This document shows positions 1 through 8,385 of a DNA stretch of 64,000 bases, piece after piece (positions within the stretch are counted from its first letter, which is position 1; each line of letters begins with the position of its first letter). Position numbers and translations under genes: made by a program. The notes below the pieces were generated by a model, which saw only the letters and a list, made by a program, of their open reading frames with translations, made no database searches and was not told the DNA's origin. Source of the DNA: Nonlabens sp. Ci31 (GTDB lineage: Bacteria; Bacteroidota; Bacteroidia; Flavobacteriales; Flavobacteriaceae). Location: positions 3,593,501 to 3,657,500 of the forward strand of contig NZ_CP043633.1 in assembly GCF_012974865.1 (NCBI RefSeq), in the 5' to 3' direction.

Positions 1-59
1 AGATGCTTTTATCGCAGCGGAGTTTGAGTAGGCACTGTGTTAATTTAAAAAGCTATACT

Positions 60-67
60 TATATTTG
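60..67 (+). promoter_or_regulatory. -7 promoter box TATATTTG of the acyltransferase gene
   Basis: The octamer matches the Bacteroidota consensus TAnnTTTG. It lies about 26 bases before the ATG at 93, so it favours that start over the upstream ATG at 3. No clear -33 TTG was identified. Confidence 0.5.
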
Positions 68-92
68 TTGTTCCTCTAAAATCAAAAATTAC

Positions 93-896
93 ATGGGATT
101 ATTTAAAGAAAATCCTTTTGGCCATATATTATTTTTAAAAAAATGGCTTATACGTATTGCTGGAGTATTATCTCACCGTCGTTATCGAGGTTTTAACGAG
201 ATGGAAATTGAAGGCAGTGACATTATCAGAAACCTACCTGAAACAGGTGTTTTGTTTGTTTCTAATCATCAAACCTATTTTGCTGATGTAGTCAGCATGT
301 TTCATGTGTTCAATGCTTCATTAAAAGGGCGGGACGACAGTATTAAAAACGTAGGTTACCTATGGAATCCTAAACTTAATATCTATTACGTCGCTGCCAA
401 GGAAACCATGCAAAGTGGCTTATTACCTAAAATATTTGCCTATGCTGGTGCCATTACCGTAGAAAGAACCTGGAGAGCAAGAGGAGAAGAGGTAAATCGC
501 GCCGTAAACCCAGACGATACTAAAAATATAGGTATTGCATTAGAGGATGGCTGGGTCATCACCTTCCCACAGGGAACTACGAAGCCTTTTAAGCCCATTA
601 GAAAAGGTACTGCCCATATTATCAAACAATACAAACCTATTGTTGTACCTATCGTAATTGACGGTTTCCGCCGGAGTTTTGACAAAAAAGGATTGCGCAT
701 CAAAAAACGCAATATTCTTCAATCTATGGTCATTAAAGAACCTCTTGAAATCGATTATGAAAACGACTCTGTAGAGAAGATTGTGGAGCAGTTGGAATAT
801 TCCATCGAACAGCACCAGTCGTTCTTAAAAGTGATTCCGCTGGATGAAATCGAAGCACAGGAAGAGTTGAACAAAATGCGTAAGTGGGAGTATTAG
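93..896 (+). CDS. lysophospholipid acyltransferase family protein (PlsC-like)
   Basis: Probably transfers an acyl chain to lysophosphatidic acid or a related lysolipid at the inner membrane. The PlsC motifs are visible: NHQTYFAD near residue 57 of this 267-residue version and a second block reading TFPQGTTKP. The spacing is H-X5-D and the second block has Gln where the classic family has Glu (FPEGT). As I recall, Bacteroidota members of the family look like this, so the protein is probably active. The frame is open back to an ATG at 3, but a promoter box at 60-67 and the start MGLFKENPF favour ATG 93. The gene stands alone and converges with the ABC-F gene. Confidence 0.85.
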   Translation: MGLFKENPFGHILFLKKWLIRIAGVLSHRRYRGFNEMEIEGSDIIRNLPETGVLFVSNHQTYFADVVSMFHVFNASLKGRDDSIKNVGYLWNPKLNIYYVAAKETMQSGLLPKIFAYAGAITVERTWRARGEEVNRAVNPDDTKNIGIALEDGWVITFPQGTTKPFKPIRKGTAHIIKQYKPIVVPIVIDGFRRSFDKKGLRIKKRNILQSMVIKEPLEIDYENDSVEKIVEQLEYSIEQHQSFLKVIPLDEIEAQEELNKMRKWEY

Positions 897-971
897 AACT
901 TTAATAATGATCTGGTCGCTTTAACGCTATACTTATACCTATAGCTAGAAGATTATACTTTGTATGCTGTT

Positions 972-2609
972 CTACTGCATCAAATTAATGTCTGCTATAC
1001 TCTTGATTCTATTGCGCTCTAAAAAGGCATCTATAGTTTCAAAATGCTCTATCACTCGTTGCTGTTTAAATTCAAACACCTTTTCAGAAAGCCCTTGAAG
1101 AAAATCACGGTCGTGAGAAACTAAAATCAATGTCCCATCATAGGTAGATAGTGCTTCTTTGAGCACATCTTTAGACTTGAGGTCCAAGTGGTTTGTAGGT
1201 TCATCAAGAAGGAGCAAGTTTACCGGCTCTAGAAGTAACTTTACCATGGCAAGTCTTGTCTTTTCACCTCCAGAAAGTACACTAACTTTCTTTTCCAGAT
1301 CATCACCGCTGAACATAAAACGACCTAAAATATTCTTCATTTGAGTGCGTATATCTCCTTGTGCGACTTCATCAACGGTTTGAAAAATAGTGAGATCTTT
1401 ATCTAGTAGTGCAGCTTGGTTCTGTGCAAAATACCCCACCTTAATATTATGCCCCAACTGGCAGGTTCCACCGACTTCGATTTCTCCTAAAATCGCTTTT
1501 ATCATGGTAGATTTGCCTTCTCCATTACGGCCTACAAAAGATACTTTCTCCCCTCGAGCAATGGACATATTTGCCTCCTTAAAAACCACATGATCTTCAT
1601 AAGACTTGGATACATCTTTTACGGTCACTGGATAATCTCCAGATCGCGGCGATGGTGGAAAACGAAGCTTTAGAGCGCTGGTATCTACCTCATCAATTTC
1701 GATAATTTGTAATTTCTCCAGCATCCTTTCACGAGAAGTTACTTGATTAGTCTTAGAATAAGTTCCTTTAAAACGATCTATAAAAATCTTATTATCAGCA
1801 ATGAATTTTTGCTGTTCTTGATAAGCCTTTATCTGATGGGCTCTGCGATCTTCCCGCAATACAAGGTAATGAGAATAGGTAGCTTTATAATCAAAAATAC
1901 GTCCCATAGTAACTTCTATAGTACGATTTGTAATCGTATCAATAAATGCTCTATCATGAGAGATAACCATTACTGCATTAGCTTTGTGGACTAAGAAATC
2001 TTCTAGCCATAGCACAGATTCAATGTCGATATGATTGGTAGGCTCATCAAGTAAAATCAAATCTGGCTTTTGAAGTAGTATTTTAGCCAGCTCCATACGC
2101 ATGCGCCATCCACCGCTAAAATCGGCAGTCTGTCTGGTAAAATCTTCTTGCTTAAAGCCTAATCCTTTCAAAGCTTTTTCAACTTCAGCATCATAATTAA
2201 CCTCTTCTAGAGCATAGAATTTGTCTCCTAATTCGGTTACCTTTTCTATAATCGCCATGTAGGCATCACTTTCATAATCTGTCCTAACGGTAAGCTCGGT
2301 ATTGAGACGCTCCATCTCTTCCTTCATCGCAATGACTTGTTTAAAGGCTTTGGCAGCTTCTTCAAAAACAGTGCAATCGTCTTCCGTTAGTAAATGCTGT
2401 GGTAAGTAAGCGATCACGATGTCTTTAGGGGCACGCACATGTCCACGAGTCGCTGTTTGTTCCCCTGCGATGATCTTCATCATCGTAGATTTTCCTGCCC
2501 CGTTTTTTCCCATCAACGCTATTTTATCGGTAGGGTTGATAACGAAAGAAACATCGCTAAATAAGGTAGTACCACTAAATTCTACGGCAAGGTTATCTAC
2601 TGTGATCAT
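972..2609 (-). CDS. ABC-F family ATP-binding cassette protein
   Basis: A 545-residue soluble protein with two ATPase cassettes and no membrane segment. Cassette 1 has Walker A GKNGAGKST, signature FSGGWRMRMELAK and Walker B LILLDEPTNHIDIE. Cassette 2 has GRNGEGKST, LSGGEKTRLAM and LLLLDEPTNHLDLK. A charged linker rich in Gln, Lys and Arg lies between them, as in ABC-F proteins that act on the ribosome. Which subgroup (EttA, Uup, YheS or YbiT type) it belongs to cannot be settled by eye. Resistance ABC-F proteins share the fold, but nothing here singles out a resistance role. Confidence 0.93.
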   Translation of the reverse strand: MITVDNLAVEFSGTTLFSDVSFVINPTDKIALMGKNGAGKSTMMKIIAGEQTATRGHVRAPKDIVIAYLPQHLLTEDDCTVFEEAAKAFKQVIAMKEEMERLNTELTVRTDYESDAYMAIIEKVTELGDKFYALEEVNYDAEVEKALKGLGFKQEDFTRQTADFSGGWRMRMELAKILLQKPDLILLDEPTNHIDIESVLWLEDFLVHKANAVMVISHDRAFIDTITNRTIEVTMGRIFDYKATYSHYLVLREDRRAHQIKAYQEQQKFIADNKIFIDRFKGTYSKTNQVTSRERMLEKLQIIEIDEVDTSALKLRFPPSPRSGDYPVTVKDVSKSYEDHVVFKEANMSIARGEKVSFVGRNGEGKSTMIKAILGEIEVGGTCQLGHNIKVGYFAQNQAALLDKDLTIFQTVDEVAQGDIRTQMKNILGRFMFSGDDLEKKVSVLSGGEKTRLAMVKLLLEPVNLLLLDEPTNHLDLKSKDVLKEALSTYDGTLILVSHDRDFLQGLSEKVFEFKQQRVIEHFETIDAFLERNRIKSIADINLMQ

Positions 2610-2639
2610 GATCTGATTTTAAAAGCTGCAAAAGTAAGA

Positions 2640-2740
2640 ACAAAAGAAGCGAGAATAATTAGAGCTACCCAAAAGAAACGAGAAATGAAAAGCCAGAAAC
2701 AAGAAATGAGAAATGAAAGTCAAGAAAGTAAATTCCATTC
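2640..2740. other. purine-rich low-complexity spacer
   Basis: A run of GAAA/AGAAATGA-like words, with GAAATGA recurring several times, lies between the methyltransferase cluster and the ABC-F gene. No gene or clear promoter was found in the 257-base gap. Confidence 0.5.
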
Positions 2741-2866
2741 AGAAGTCTTTTAATTTTTGAAACGTGTGGGATGTGGGGTATGGAAAAGAACCACTCCTAC
2801 GACTGCCTATTTTTTATTCCAGAGGGCGCTTTTTGAATTTTTAATCACCTATTTCACTACAAAGAC

Positions 2867-4036
2867 TCAGACTTTAACTACCTCAATAACAATAGCTCCC
2901 AGTTCCTGCGAACTTGTAAAGAATAAATAATTTGTTTCGTGTTCTGAAAATTGGTATTTCTTACGCAGCTGCGCTACTGTTTCTTTGTTGTTGCGGGTGA
3001 CAATTGCTCGAGCACTTTTAGCATAAAGCCTTTTTAATATTTTAGATTTATTTAGAGAAACCTTTTTAATTTCAAAAACGCGACCAGGGAAATCAATTAA
3101 CTTTTCTGAGGTAAACAAGTGGGCATCTTGATCTAGTTTTTGCACTGCATATTGCTGCATTAGGGATGCAAACTGCTGGGATTTCATAACTGCTGCGTTA
3201 GGCTCATACAGGTACTTTTGAGGCTTGGAATAGGTAGCACTAAGCGATGCACCTAGTATGCTTTTAAAAATAGGTTGCTCTGTCAAGAGATTGATGCAGG
3301 TTAAACTGACATGACTTACCTCTTCATTAGTTAAAACCCAAAGCAATTCTTTGACTTCATTTTTTACCGCGACGATATGCAAGGAACTTACTTTTTCTAA
3401 TTGTTTGATACCTGCCGTAATATCCAACATGGGAGAGGTTTTGATCATTAGCCTTTTCCCACTATGGAGTAATAACTCTAAATTTTTAATCACGTTAGGC
3501 TCGTAGTCCTGGAGCAAGATTGCCTTTGTGTGCGTGGCTGTTTTTCTACTGGGATCCAAGTAAATTAAGTCATAAAACTCTTGATTTCCTTTTAAGTATT
3601 GAATTCCGTCACTTTGAAATGACTTTGTTAGAATCCCTTGTACTTGAAAGGAATGTTGCGCGTATTCCTGCACAGATTTAGAGAGCTCTATATGGGTTGT
3701 TGAGGGACACGCTTTCGCGAAAGCGGAAACGTCAATACCAAATCCACCCGTAAGATCAATCATGCTGTCGATCTGATAGAGCTGCGATTTATAGACTGCC
3801 GTGATTTCAGAACTGGTTTGCTCTAAATTCACTTTAGGCGGATACATGATGTGATGATTCTCAAAAAGAGAAGGGAATTTATGACGCGCCTTTTGTAATC
3901 CTACTAATTGCTGTGTAAGCTCCTGATTGGAGAGCTTATCAAAAGGATGCTTCCTGAGCATAAAAGCAGCTGCATTCTCCGGCAAATGAGCTCTTAGATA
4001 AGTGTCCACTTCTGTTCTTATGACAGCCTGATTCAT
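2867..4036 (-). CDS. THUMP-like class I SAM-dependent methyltransferase
   Basis: A 389-residue protein with a Rossmann methyltransferase core: motif I DLTGGFGIDV near residue 95 and a substrate motif reading LIYLDPSRK near residue 155. The C-terminal part resembles the THUMP-like domain of a Bacteroidota family thought to modify RNA; that role is inferred from the family. The ATG abuts the stop codon of the AI-2E gene, so the two are probably co-transcribed. A copy of the dispersed palindrome GCTTTCGCGAAAGC lies inside the gene at 3711-3724 and is read as the residues FAKA just after motif I. Confidence 0.8.
   Translation of the reverse strand: MNQAVIRTEVDTYLRAHLPENAAAFMLRKHPFDKLSNQELTQQLVGLQKARHKFPSLFENHHIMYPPKVNLEQTSSEITAVYKSQLYQIDSMIDLTGGFGIDVSAFAKACPSTTHIELSKSVQEYAQHSFQVQGILTKSFQSDGIQYLKGNQEFYDLIYLDPSRKTATHTKAILLQDYEPNVIKNLELLLHSGKRLMIKTSPMLDITAGIKQLEKVSSLHIVAVKNEVKELLWVLTNEEVSHVSLTCINLLTEQPIFKSILGASLSATYSKPQKYLYEPNAAVMKSQQFASLMQQYAVQKLDQDAHLFTSEKLIDFPGRVFEIKKVSLNKSKILKRLYAKSARAIVTRNNKETVAQLRKKYQFSEHETNYLFFTSSQELGAIVIEVVKV
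3711..3724. repeat. dispersed palindrome copy 1 (inside a gene)
   Basis: Perfect 14-bp palindrome GCTTTCGCGAAAGC with GGAA following on the + strand. It lies within the THUMP-like methyltransferase gene and keeps the reading frame. Confidence 0.9.
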
Positions 4037-5137
4037 CTATAAATTTTGAGTCAGTTTCTTAACAATCTTGTACTCGCTTAAAAACTCCTTAGAGATCACT
4101 TTAATGGCTGTGTACGTAGGCACAGCAAGGACTAACCCAATAATACCAAATAAAATTCCAGCAATAAGAATGATGATAAAAATCTCTAGCGGATGTGATT
4201 TTACACTTTTTCCAAATATCAACGGCTGATTTAAAAAATTATCAATCGCCTGCACAAATCCGTAGCCTATGACTATAATAATTAATTTAGGTAAGATAAT
4301 ATCAGAAAAATTAGATCCTAGGTTATCACTAATCACAAAAGCAGACATCAATACGTATCCTATCGCTGGACCCAAATAAGGCACTAGGTTAAGCAATGCA
4401 CAGAAAAAGGCAATAATTATGGCATTCTCCACTCCTACAATAAATAAAATGATGCTGTACAGAACAAATAAGATAAAGACCTGAAAAACCAGTCCGATAA
4501 AATATCTGGAAAGCAGTTGCTTTATTTTGGTAAATGCTCTTAAAAACTGACCTTCATTTCCTTTTTTAGAAAAGACTAAAACTCCTTCTAATAAAAGACG
4601 ACTGTCCTTAAGAAGGAAAAATGTGATAAATAATATAGAGAATAAACCTATCATAAAACTACCTAAAGTACCAAAGAACCCATTTACAAACTGCGGTATA
4701 AGGTCTATATTCAGGTTTTCATAGTAATCCATTTGTTGAAGCCGTTCTAGAATATTAACTCTTTGAATACCGAAATAATCACTGATTTGTTCGTTGAGAA
4801 TTTCTACATTTATTTGTAACTCTTCAAGATCTATTTGACTTAAATTTTCACTTTGCTCTGTAATCACAGGAATAATCAATAGTATAGCTCCTATAATGAG
4901 CATAAAAAGTATCAATAGAGTCACTATTACGGCTATCGTATTATGAAGTTTCAACCTATCGCGTAATAAAAGTACGATAGGCCTTCCTATGAGTGAAAGT
5001 ACAGCAGCAACACCTATATAAGCTAGCACCGACTGTATTTCCCACAGGAACCATAAAAGGATTAAGATTCCAAAAATAATCCCTAAGGCTCTTAGAATAC
5101 CAAAAGCTATTGATTTTGAATGTACTGCTTTGCTCAT
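4037..5137 (-). CDS. AI-2E family transporter (membrane protein)
   Basis: A 366-residue polytopic membrane protein of the AI-2E/YdiK-PerM family. Two hydrophobic helices at the N terminus are followed by a charged extracytoplasmic segment (about residues 85-140) and then a cluster of membrane helices containing the family-typical stretch LNLVPYLGPAIGY. Family members export small molecules or act as Na+/H+ antiporters; the substrate here is unknown. Only three bases separate it from the DUF4159 gene upstream and none from the methyltransferase downstream, so the three form an operon. Confidence 0.88.
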   Translation of the reverse strand: MSKAVHSKSIAFGILRALGIIFGILILLWFLWEIQSVLAYIGVAAVLSLIGRPIVLLLRDRLKLHNTIAVIVTLLILFMLIIGAILLIIPVITEQSENLSQIDLEELQINVEILNEQISDYFGIQRVNILERLQQMDYYENLNIDLIPQFVNGFFGTLGSFMIGLFSILFITFFLLKDSRLLLEGVLVFSKKGNEGQFLRAFTKIKQLLSRYFIGLVFQVFILFVLYSIILFIVGVENAIIIAFFCALLNLVPYLGPAIGYVLMSAFVISDNLGSNFSDIILPKLIIIVIGYGFVQAIDNFLNQPLIFGKSVKSHPLEIFIIILIAGILFGIIGLVLAVPTYTAIKVISKEFLSEYKIVKKLTQNL

Positions 5138-5140
5138 AGC

Positions 5141-5782
5141 TTAATTGATAAAAACGTATTTGATAATATTTGCTCCCATATCTAGAGCTTTTTTGCGTAC
5201 CTCGGGCGGATCGTTATGTACTTCTGGACTTTCCCATCCATCACCTAAATCACTTTCGTAAGTAAATAACAAAACCAACCTTCCCTCATGAAACAGACCT
5301 TTGGCTTGTGGTCGTTGCCCTTCATGCTCATGTATTTTAGGCAAGCCCTTTGGGAATTTTGCATAAATATTAAAAATAGGATGTGAGGTCGGTAATTCCA
5401 CTAGTTCTTTTTGAGGGAATAATTTAATGAGCTCTTTATTCAGATATGGTTCCATTCCATAATTATCGTCTATGTGAAGAAAACCTCCACTTAAAAGATA
5501 ATTCCTAAGGTTTTGAACATCTGCTTCATTAAAAACAACATTACCATGTCCTGTCATATGAATGAATGGGTACTGAAAGATATCTATACTACTGGATTCA
5601 ACGGTTGCTACCTCTGTATCTAATTGGGTGCCAATAGTATCATTACAATAGGTTATTAAATTAGGAACCGCTGTAGGATTAGCGTACCAGTCGCCACCAC
5701 CGCTGTATTTTAATACCGCTAGTTGTTGTGCATAAATATTATTTAGGAGCAACAAGCAGATAAAAAGAAATGCTTTTTTCAT
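5141..5782 (-). CDS. secreted DUF4159 domain protein
   Basis: A 213-residue protein with a clear signal peptide (MKKAFLFICLLLLNNIYAQ) and a DUF4159 domain, recognisable by GGGDWYANP near the N terminus, MTGHGNV, the block FLHIDDNYG and the C-terminal pattern GWESPEVH. The fold is related to glutamine-amidotransferase-like domains; the biochemical role is unknown. It is the first gene of a leftward cluster with the AI-2E transporter and the methyltransferase, an arrangement I recognise from other Bacteroidota. Confidence 0.85.
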   Translation of the reverse strand: MKKAFLFICLLLLNNIYAQQLAVLKYSGGGDWYANPTAVPNLITYCNDTIGTQLDTEVATVESSSIDIFQYPFIHMTGHGNVVFNEADVQNLRNYLLSGGFLHIDDNYGMEPYLNKELIKLFPQKELVELPTSHPIFNIYAKFPKGLPKIHEHEGQRPQAKGLFHEGRLVLLFTYESDLGDGWESPEVHNDPPEVRKKALDMGANIIKYVFIN

Positions 5783-5880
5783 AGGCTAGCAAATTACAAA
5801 CTTATCTGACATTAATAATTAATGTTGATTATTAATGTTTAAATAAAACATAATTTAATATGATCATAAGGTTAAGTTTT

Positions 5881-5888
5881 TATATTTG
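5881..5888 (+). promoter_or_regulatory. -7 promoter box TATATTTG of the DUF1223 gene
   Basis: Exact TAnnTTTG match ending 22 bases before the ATG at 5911, within the 128-base divergent gap shared with the DUF4159 gene. Confidence 0.55.
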
Positions 5889-5910
5889 ACTGCAACACAT
5901 CCCCTTTGTT

Positions 5911-6675
5911 ATGTATATAGCCCCTTCCTATAAAGTAGTTATTCCCATATTGAGCTTATTCGGAGCTTTAAGTATACTGGCATTTCAACATATTGAAAAC
6001 AGTTCAGAGCCTATTCCAGTAGCTCCACAAAATAATCCTGTCGTTTTAGAGCTTTTTACTTCTCAAAGTTGTCCTACTTGTGAAAATGCTGACATTATTG
6101 TCAATACCATTAAAGATTATGAAAACGTGATCGTTTTGTCATATCATATAGATTACTGGAATCAATTAGGATGGATAGATACATTTTCAGATGCAAACCA
6201 TACCAATTACCAGCGCAAATATGAAAGAAGATTTGATCGCAATTCGTATGCGCCTCAGATGGTGGTGAATGGTAAATCAGAATTTGATGGAACTAATATT
6301 AGGTTGCTTAACGGTTCTTTGAAAAAGCAAAGTACTACAGAGAAACTACTTACCCCTAAAATTTATAGAGAAGAGAATAAATCCGTTAGCGTGTATTACG
6401 ATTTTTTTACAGAAAAAAAATATGATAAAGCTTATGCACTACTTATCATGGATTCTTGTGATGTAGCTATTGATAACGGTCCCAACATAGGTAAAATGAT
6501 GACCAATACTAATATTGTTATAAACCGAGTACCTCTTCAACTGGACAACTCTAAGGGCAATTATACTTTTAAATTACCTCCCAATCTAAAAGAAACTGAT
6601 CAATTTAAAGTGGCTATTATTCTACAGGATAACAACTTGAATATGGTTGGAGCCGCTGTATCTAAGATGCAGTAA
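5911..6675 (+). CDS. DUF1223 family thioredoxin-fold protein
   Basis: A 254-residue protein with an N-terminal hydrophobic segment (about residues 8-25) that anchors or exports it, followed by a DUF1223 domain. The redox motif CPTC lies in LFTSQSCPTCENAD, and the family-typical blocks YHIDYWNQLGW and YAPQMVVNG follow. DUF1223 proteins have a thioredoxin-like fold, but their substrate is not established. The gene is single, has its own promoter box, and its last 14 bases overlap the 3' end of rsmE on the other strand. Confidence 0.85.
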   Translation: MYIAPSYKVVIPILSLFGALSILAFQHIENSSEPIPVAPQNNPVVLELFTSQSCPTCENADIIVNTIKDYENVIVLSYHIDYWNQLGWIDTFSDANHTNYQRKYERRFDRNSYAPQMVVNGKSEFDGTNIRLLNGSLKKQSTTEKLLTPKIYREENKSVSVYYDFFTEKKYDKAYALLIMDSCDVAIDNGPNIGKMMTNTNIVINRVPLQLDNSKGNYTFKLPPNLKETDQFKVAIILQDNNLNMVGAAVSKMQ

Positions 6676-7369
6676 GACTATTAAAAATAGCAGACGTGTA
6701 AACGCCAGCAGTCTCCGTGCGCAACCTTTTGGTTCCTAAAGATGTAGGGATAAAGCCGTTTTTTAAAGCCATTTCTATTTCCATTAATGATAAGTCTCCC
6801 TCTGGACCTATAATCATGGTAAGATCTTGATGTTTATGCAGGAGTTGAGAAAGCATTTTCTTATCCGTTTCTTCACAATGCGCGATACATTTCACTCCTT
6901 TTACGTCAGCTTTTAAGAAATCTGTAAAAGAAGTAAGCTCTTCTAAAACTGGAAGGTAAAATTGATTGCTTTGCTTCATAGCACTGATTAAAATCTTCTG
7001 AAATCGAGCTGTATTTATTTTTTTACGCTCGCTATGTTCACATAATAAAGGAGTTATTTTTGCAATACCTATTTCTGTGGCTTTTTCTAAAAACCACTCC
7101 ATACGATCGTTCATCTTAGTGGGTGCAATAGCGATATGTAACTGTGAAACTGGTAGTGGATACGCTTTCGCTAAAGCGATATCTATATTGCATTTATTAC
7201 TAGTAACAAGACTTATAGTCCCATCATATAAATTTCCTAATCCATCAGTGATATCTACATGATCACCTGCTTTTTTACGCAACACCTTAGTCATGTGCCT
7301 GGCTTGTTCCTTATCAAGCTCAAGGCTGTTAGCTTCTGGAGATATATTTGAATAATAAAATAATTGCAT
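6662..7369 (-). CDS. rsmE: 16S rRNA (uracil-1498-N3)-methyltransferase RsmE
   Basis: A 235-residue SPOUT methyltransferase. Family blocks visible are the N-terminal KEQARHMTKVLRKKAGD, KMNDRMEWFLEKATEIGI in the middle, and the SAM-binding knot IGPEGDLSLMEIEMA followed by LGTKRLRTETAG. It would methylate U1498 of 16S rRNA. Its ATG overlaps the tsaD stop by one base (TAATG), so translation is probably coupled. An imperfect copy of the dispersed palindrome (7163-7178) encodes ALAKA within it. The 3' end overlaps the DUF1223 gene tail to tail. Confidence 0.95.
   Translation of the reverse strand: MQLFYYSNISPEANSLELDKEQARHMTKVLRKKAGDHVDITDGLGNLYDGTISLVTSNKCNIDIALAKAYPLPVSQLHIAIAPTKMNDRMEWFLEKATEIGIAKITPLLCEHSERKKINTARFQKILISAMKQSNQFYLPVLEELTSFTDFLKADVKGVKCIAHCEETDKKMLSQLLHKHQDLTMIIGPEGDLSLMEIEMALKNGFIPTSLGTKRLRTETAGVYTSAIFNSLTAS
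7163..7178. repeat. imperfect copy of the dispersed palindrome (inside rsmE)
   Basis: CGCTTTCGCTAAAGCG differs from the perfect palindrome by one base in the centre. It is in frame and read as ALAKA on the minus strand. Confidence 0.6.
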
Positions 7370-8385
7370 TAGAGCTTTATTCTAGGTGAAGCGGTAGTTT
7401 CCATTCCTGCGGTATAACCTTGCATAAATTTATAATATCCAGAGATTCCTATCATAGCAGCATTATCTGTGGTATACTCAAAAGGGGGGATAAAGGTATT
7501 CCAGCCCTTTTTATCATAAGACAGTAACTTTGCTCTTATTCCAGAATTAGCACTCACACCACCACCTATAGCAACTGTTTTTATTCCAGTTTGCAGGACT
7601 GCTTTTTCGACTTTTTGAAACAATATTTTTATCAACGTAAACTGGATACTGGCACAAATATCACAGAGGTTTTCTTTGATAAAATCAGGATTCTTCTTTT
7701 CCTCCCGTTGTATGAAATACAATACAGCAGTTTTAAACCCACTGAAGCTGTAATTTAAATCTGGCGCTTTAGGAACAGGAAATGGAAACTTCTTAGGATC
7801 TCCCTCTTTTGCTAGTTTATCTATTTGTGGGCCTGCAGGATACCCCAAGCCCAGCATCTTACCACTTTTATCAAAAGCCTCACCTATCGCGTCGTCTTGT
7901 GTAGCTCCTATCACTTCCATTTTATGATAGTCGGTCACTTTTACAATTTGAGTATGTCCACCACTTATAGTCACCGCGAGAAAAGGAAATGTAGGTTTTT
8001 CTTGACCGTTATCTATAAAATGTGCTAAAATATGACCCTGCATGTGATGTACATCGATAAGAGGTATGTCTAATGCGAGTGCTAAAGACTTTGCAAAACT
8101 CGTTCCCACCAGAAGACTACCCATAAGTCCAGGACCTCTTGTAAAAGCGATAGCGCTTAAATCTTCTTTTGTAATGCCAGCCATTTTTAATGCTTGATCT
8201 ACTACTGGAACTATATGAGATTGATGAGCTCTAGAAGCAAGCTCAGGTACTACACCTCCATACTGACGGTGTATTTCTTGACCAGCAACCACGTTAGATA
8301 ATACTTGATCATTTTTAAGAATAGCGCAGGCAGTATCATCGCAGGAGGATTCAATTGCAAGAATGTAAGAATTTTGTGTATCCAT
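7369..8385 (-). CDS. tsaD: tRNA N6-adenosine threonylcarbamoyltransferase TsaD
   Basis: Catalyses transfer of threonylcarbamoyl to A37 of tRNAs that read ANN codons. The 338-residue product has the ASKHA hallmarks: ILAIESSCDDTACAIL at the N terminus, the metal-binding HMQGH motif near residue 110, TISGGHTQ and GGGVSANS. The frame is open a further 37 codons upstream, but MDTQNSYIL matches the family start, and a TACTTTTG box at 8419-8426 places transcription just before it. That ATG overlaps the first possible tamB ATG on the other strand. rsmE follows with a one-base overlap. Confidence 0.96.
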   Translation of the reverse strand: MDTQNSYILAIESSCDDTACAILKNDQVLSNVVAGQEIHRQYGGVVPELASRAHQSHIVPVVDQALKMAGITKEDLSAIAFTRGPGLMGSLLVGTSFAKSLALALDIPLIDVHHMQGHILAHFIDNGQEKPTFPFLAVTISGGHTQIVKVTDYHKMEVIGATQDDAIGEAFDKSGKMLGLGYPAGPQIDKLAKEGDPKKFPFPVPKAPDLNYSFSGFKTAVLYFIQREEKKNPDFIKENLCDICASIQFTLIKILFQKVEKAVLQTGIKTVAIGGGVSANSGIRAKLLSYDKKGWNTFIPPFEYTTDNAAMIGISGYYKFMQGYTAGMETTASPRIKL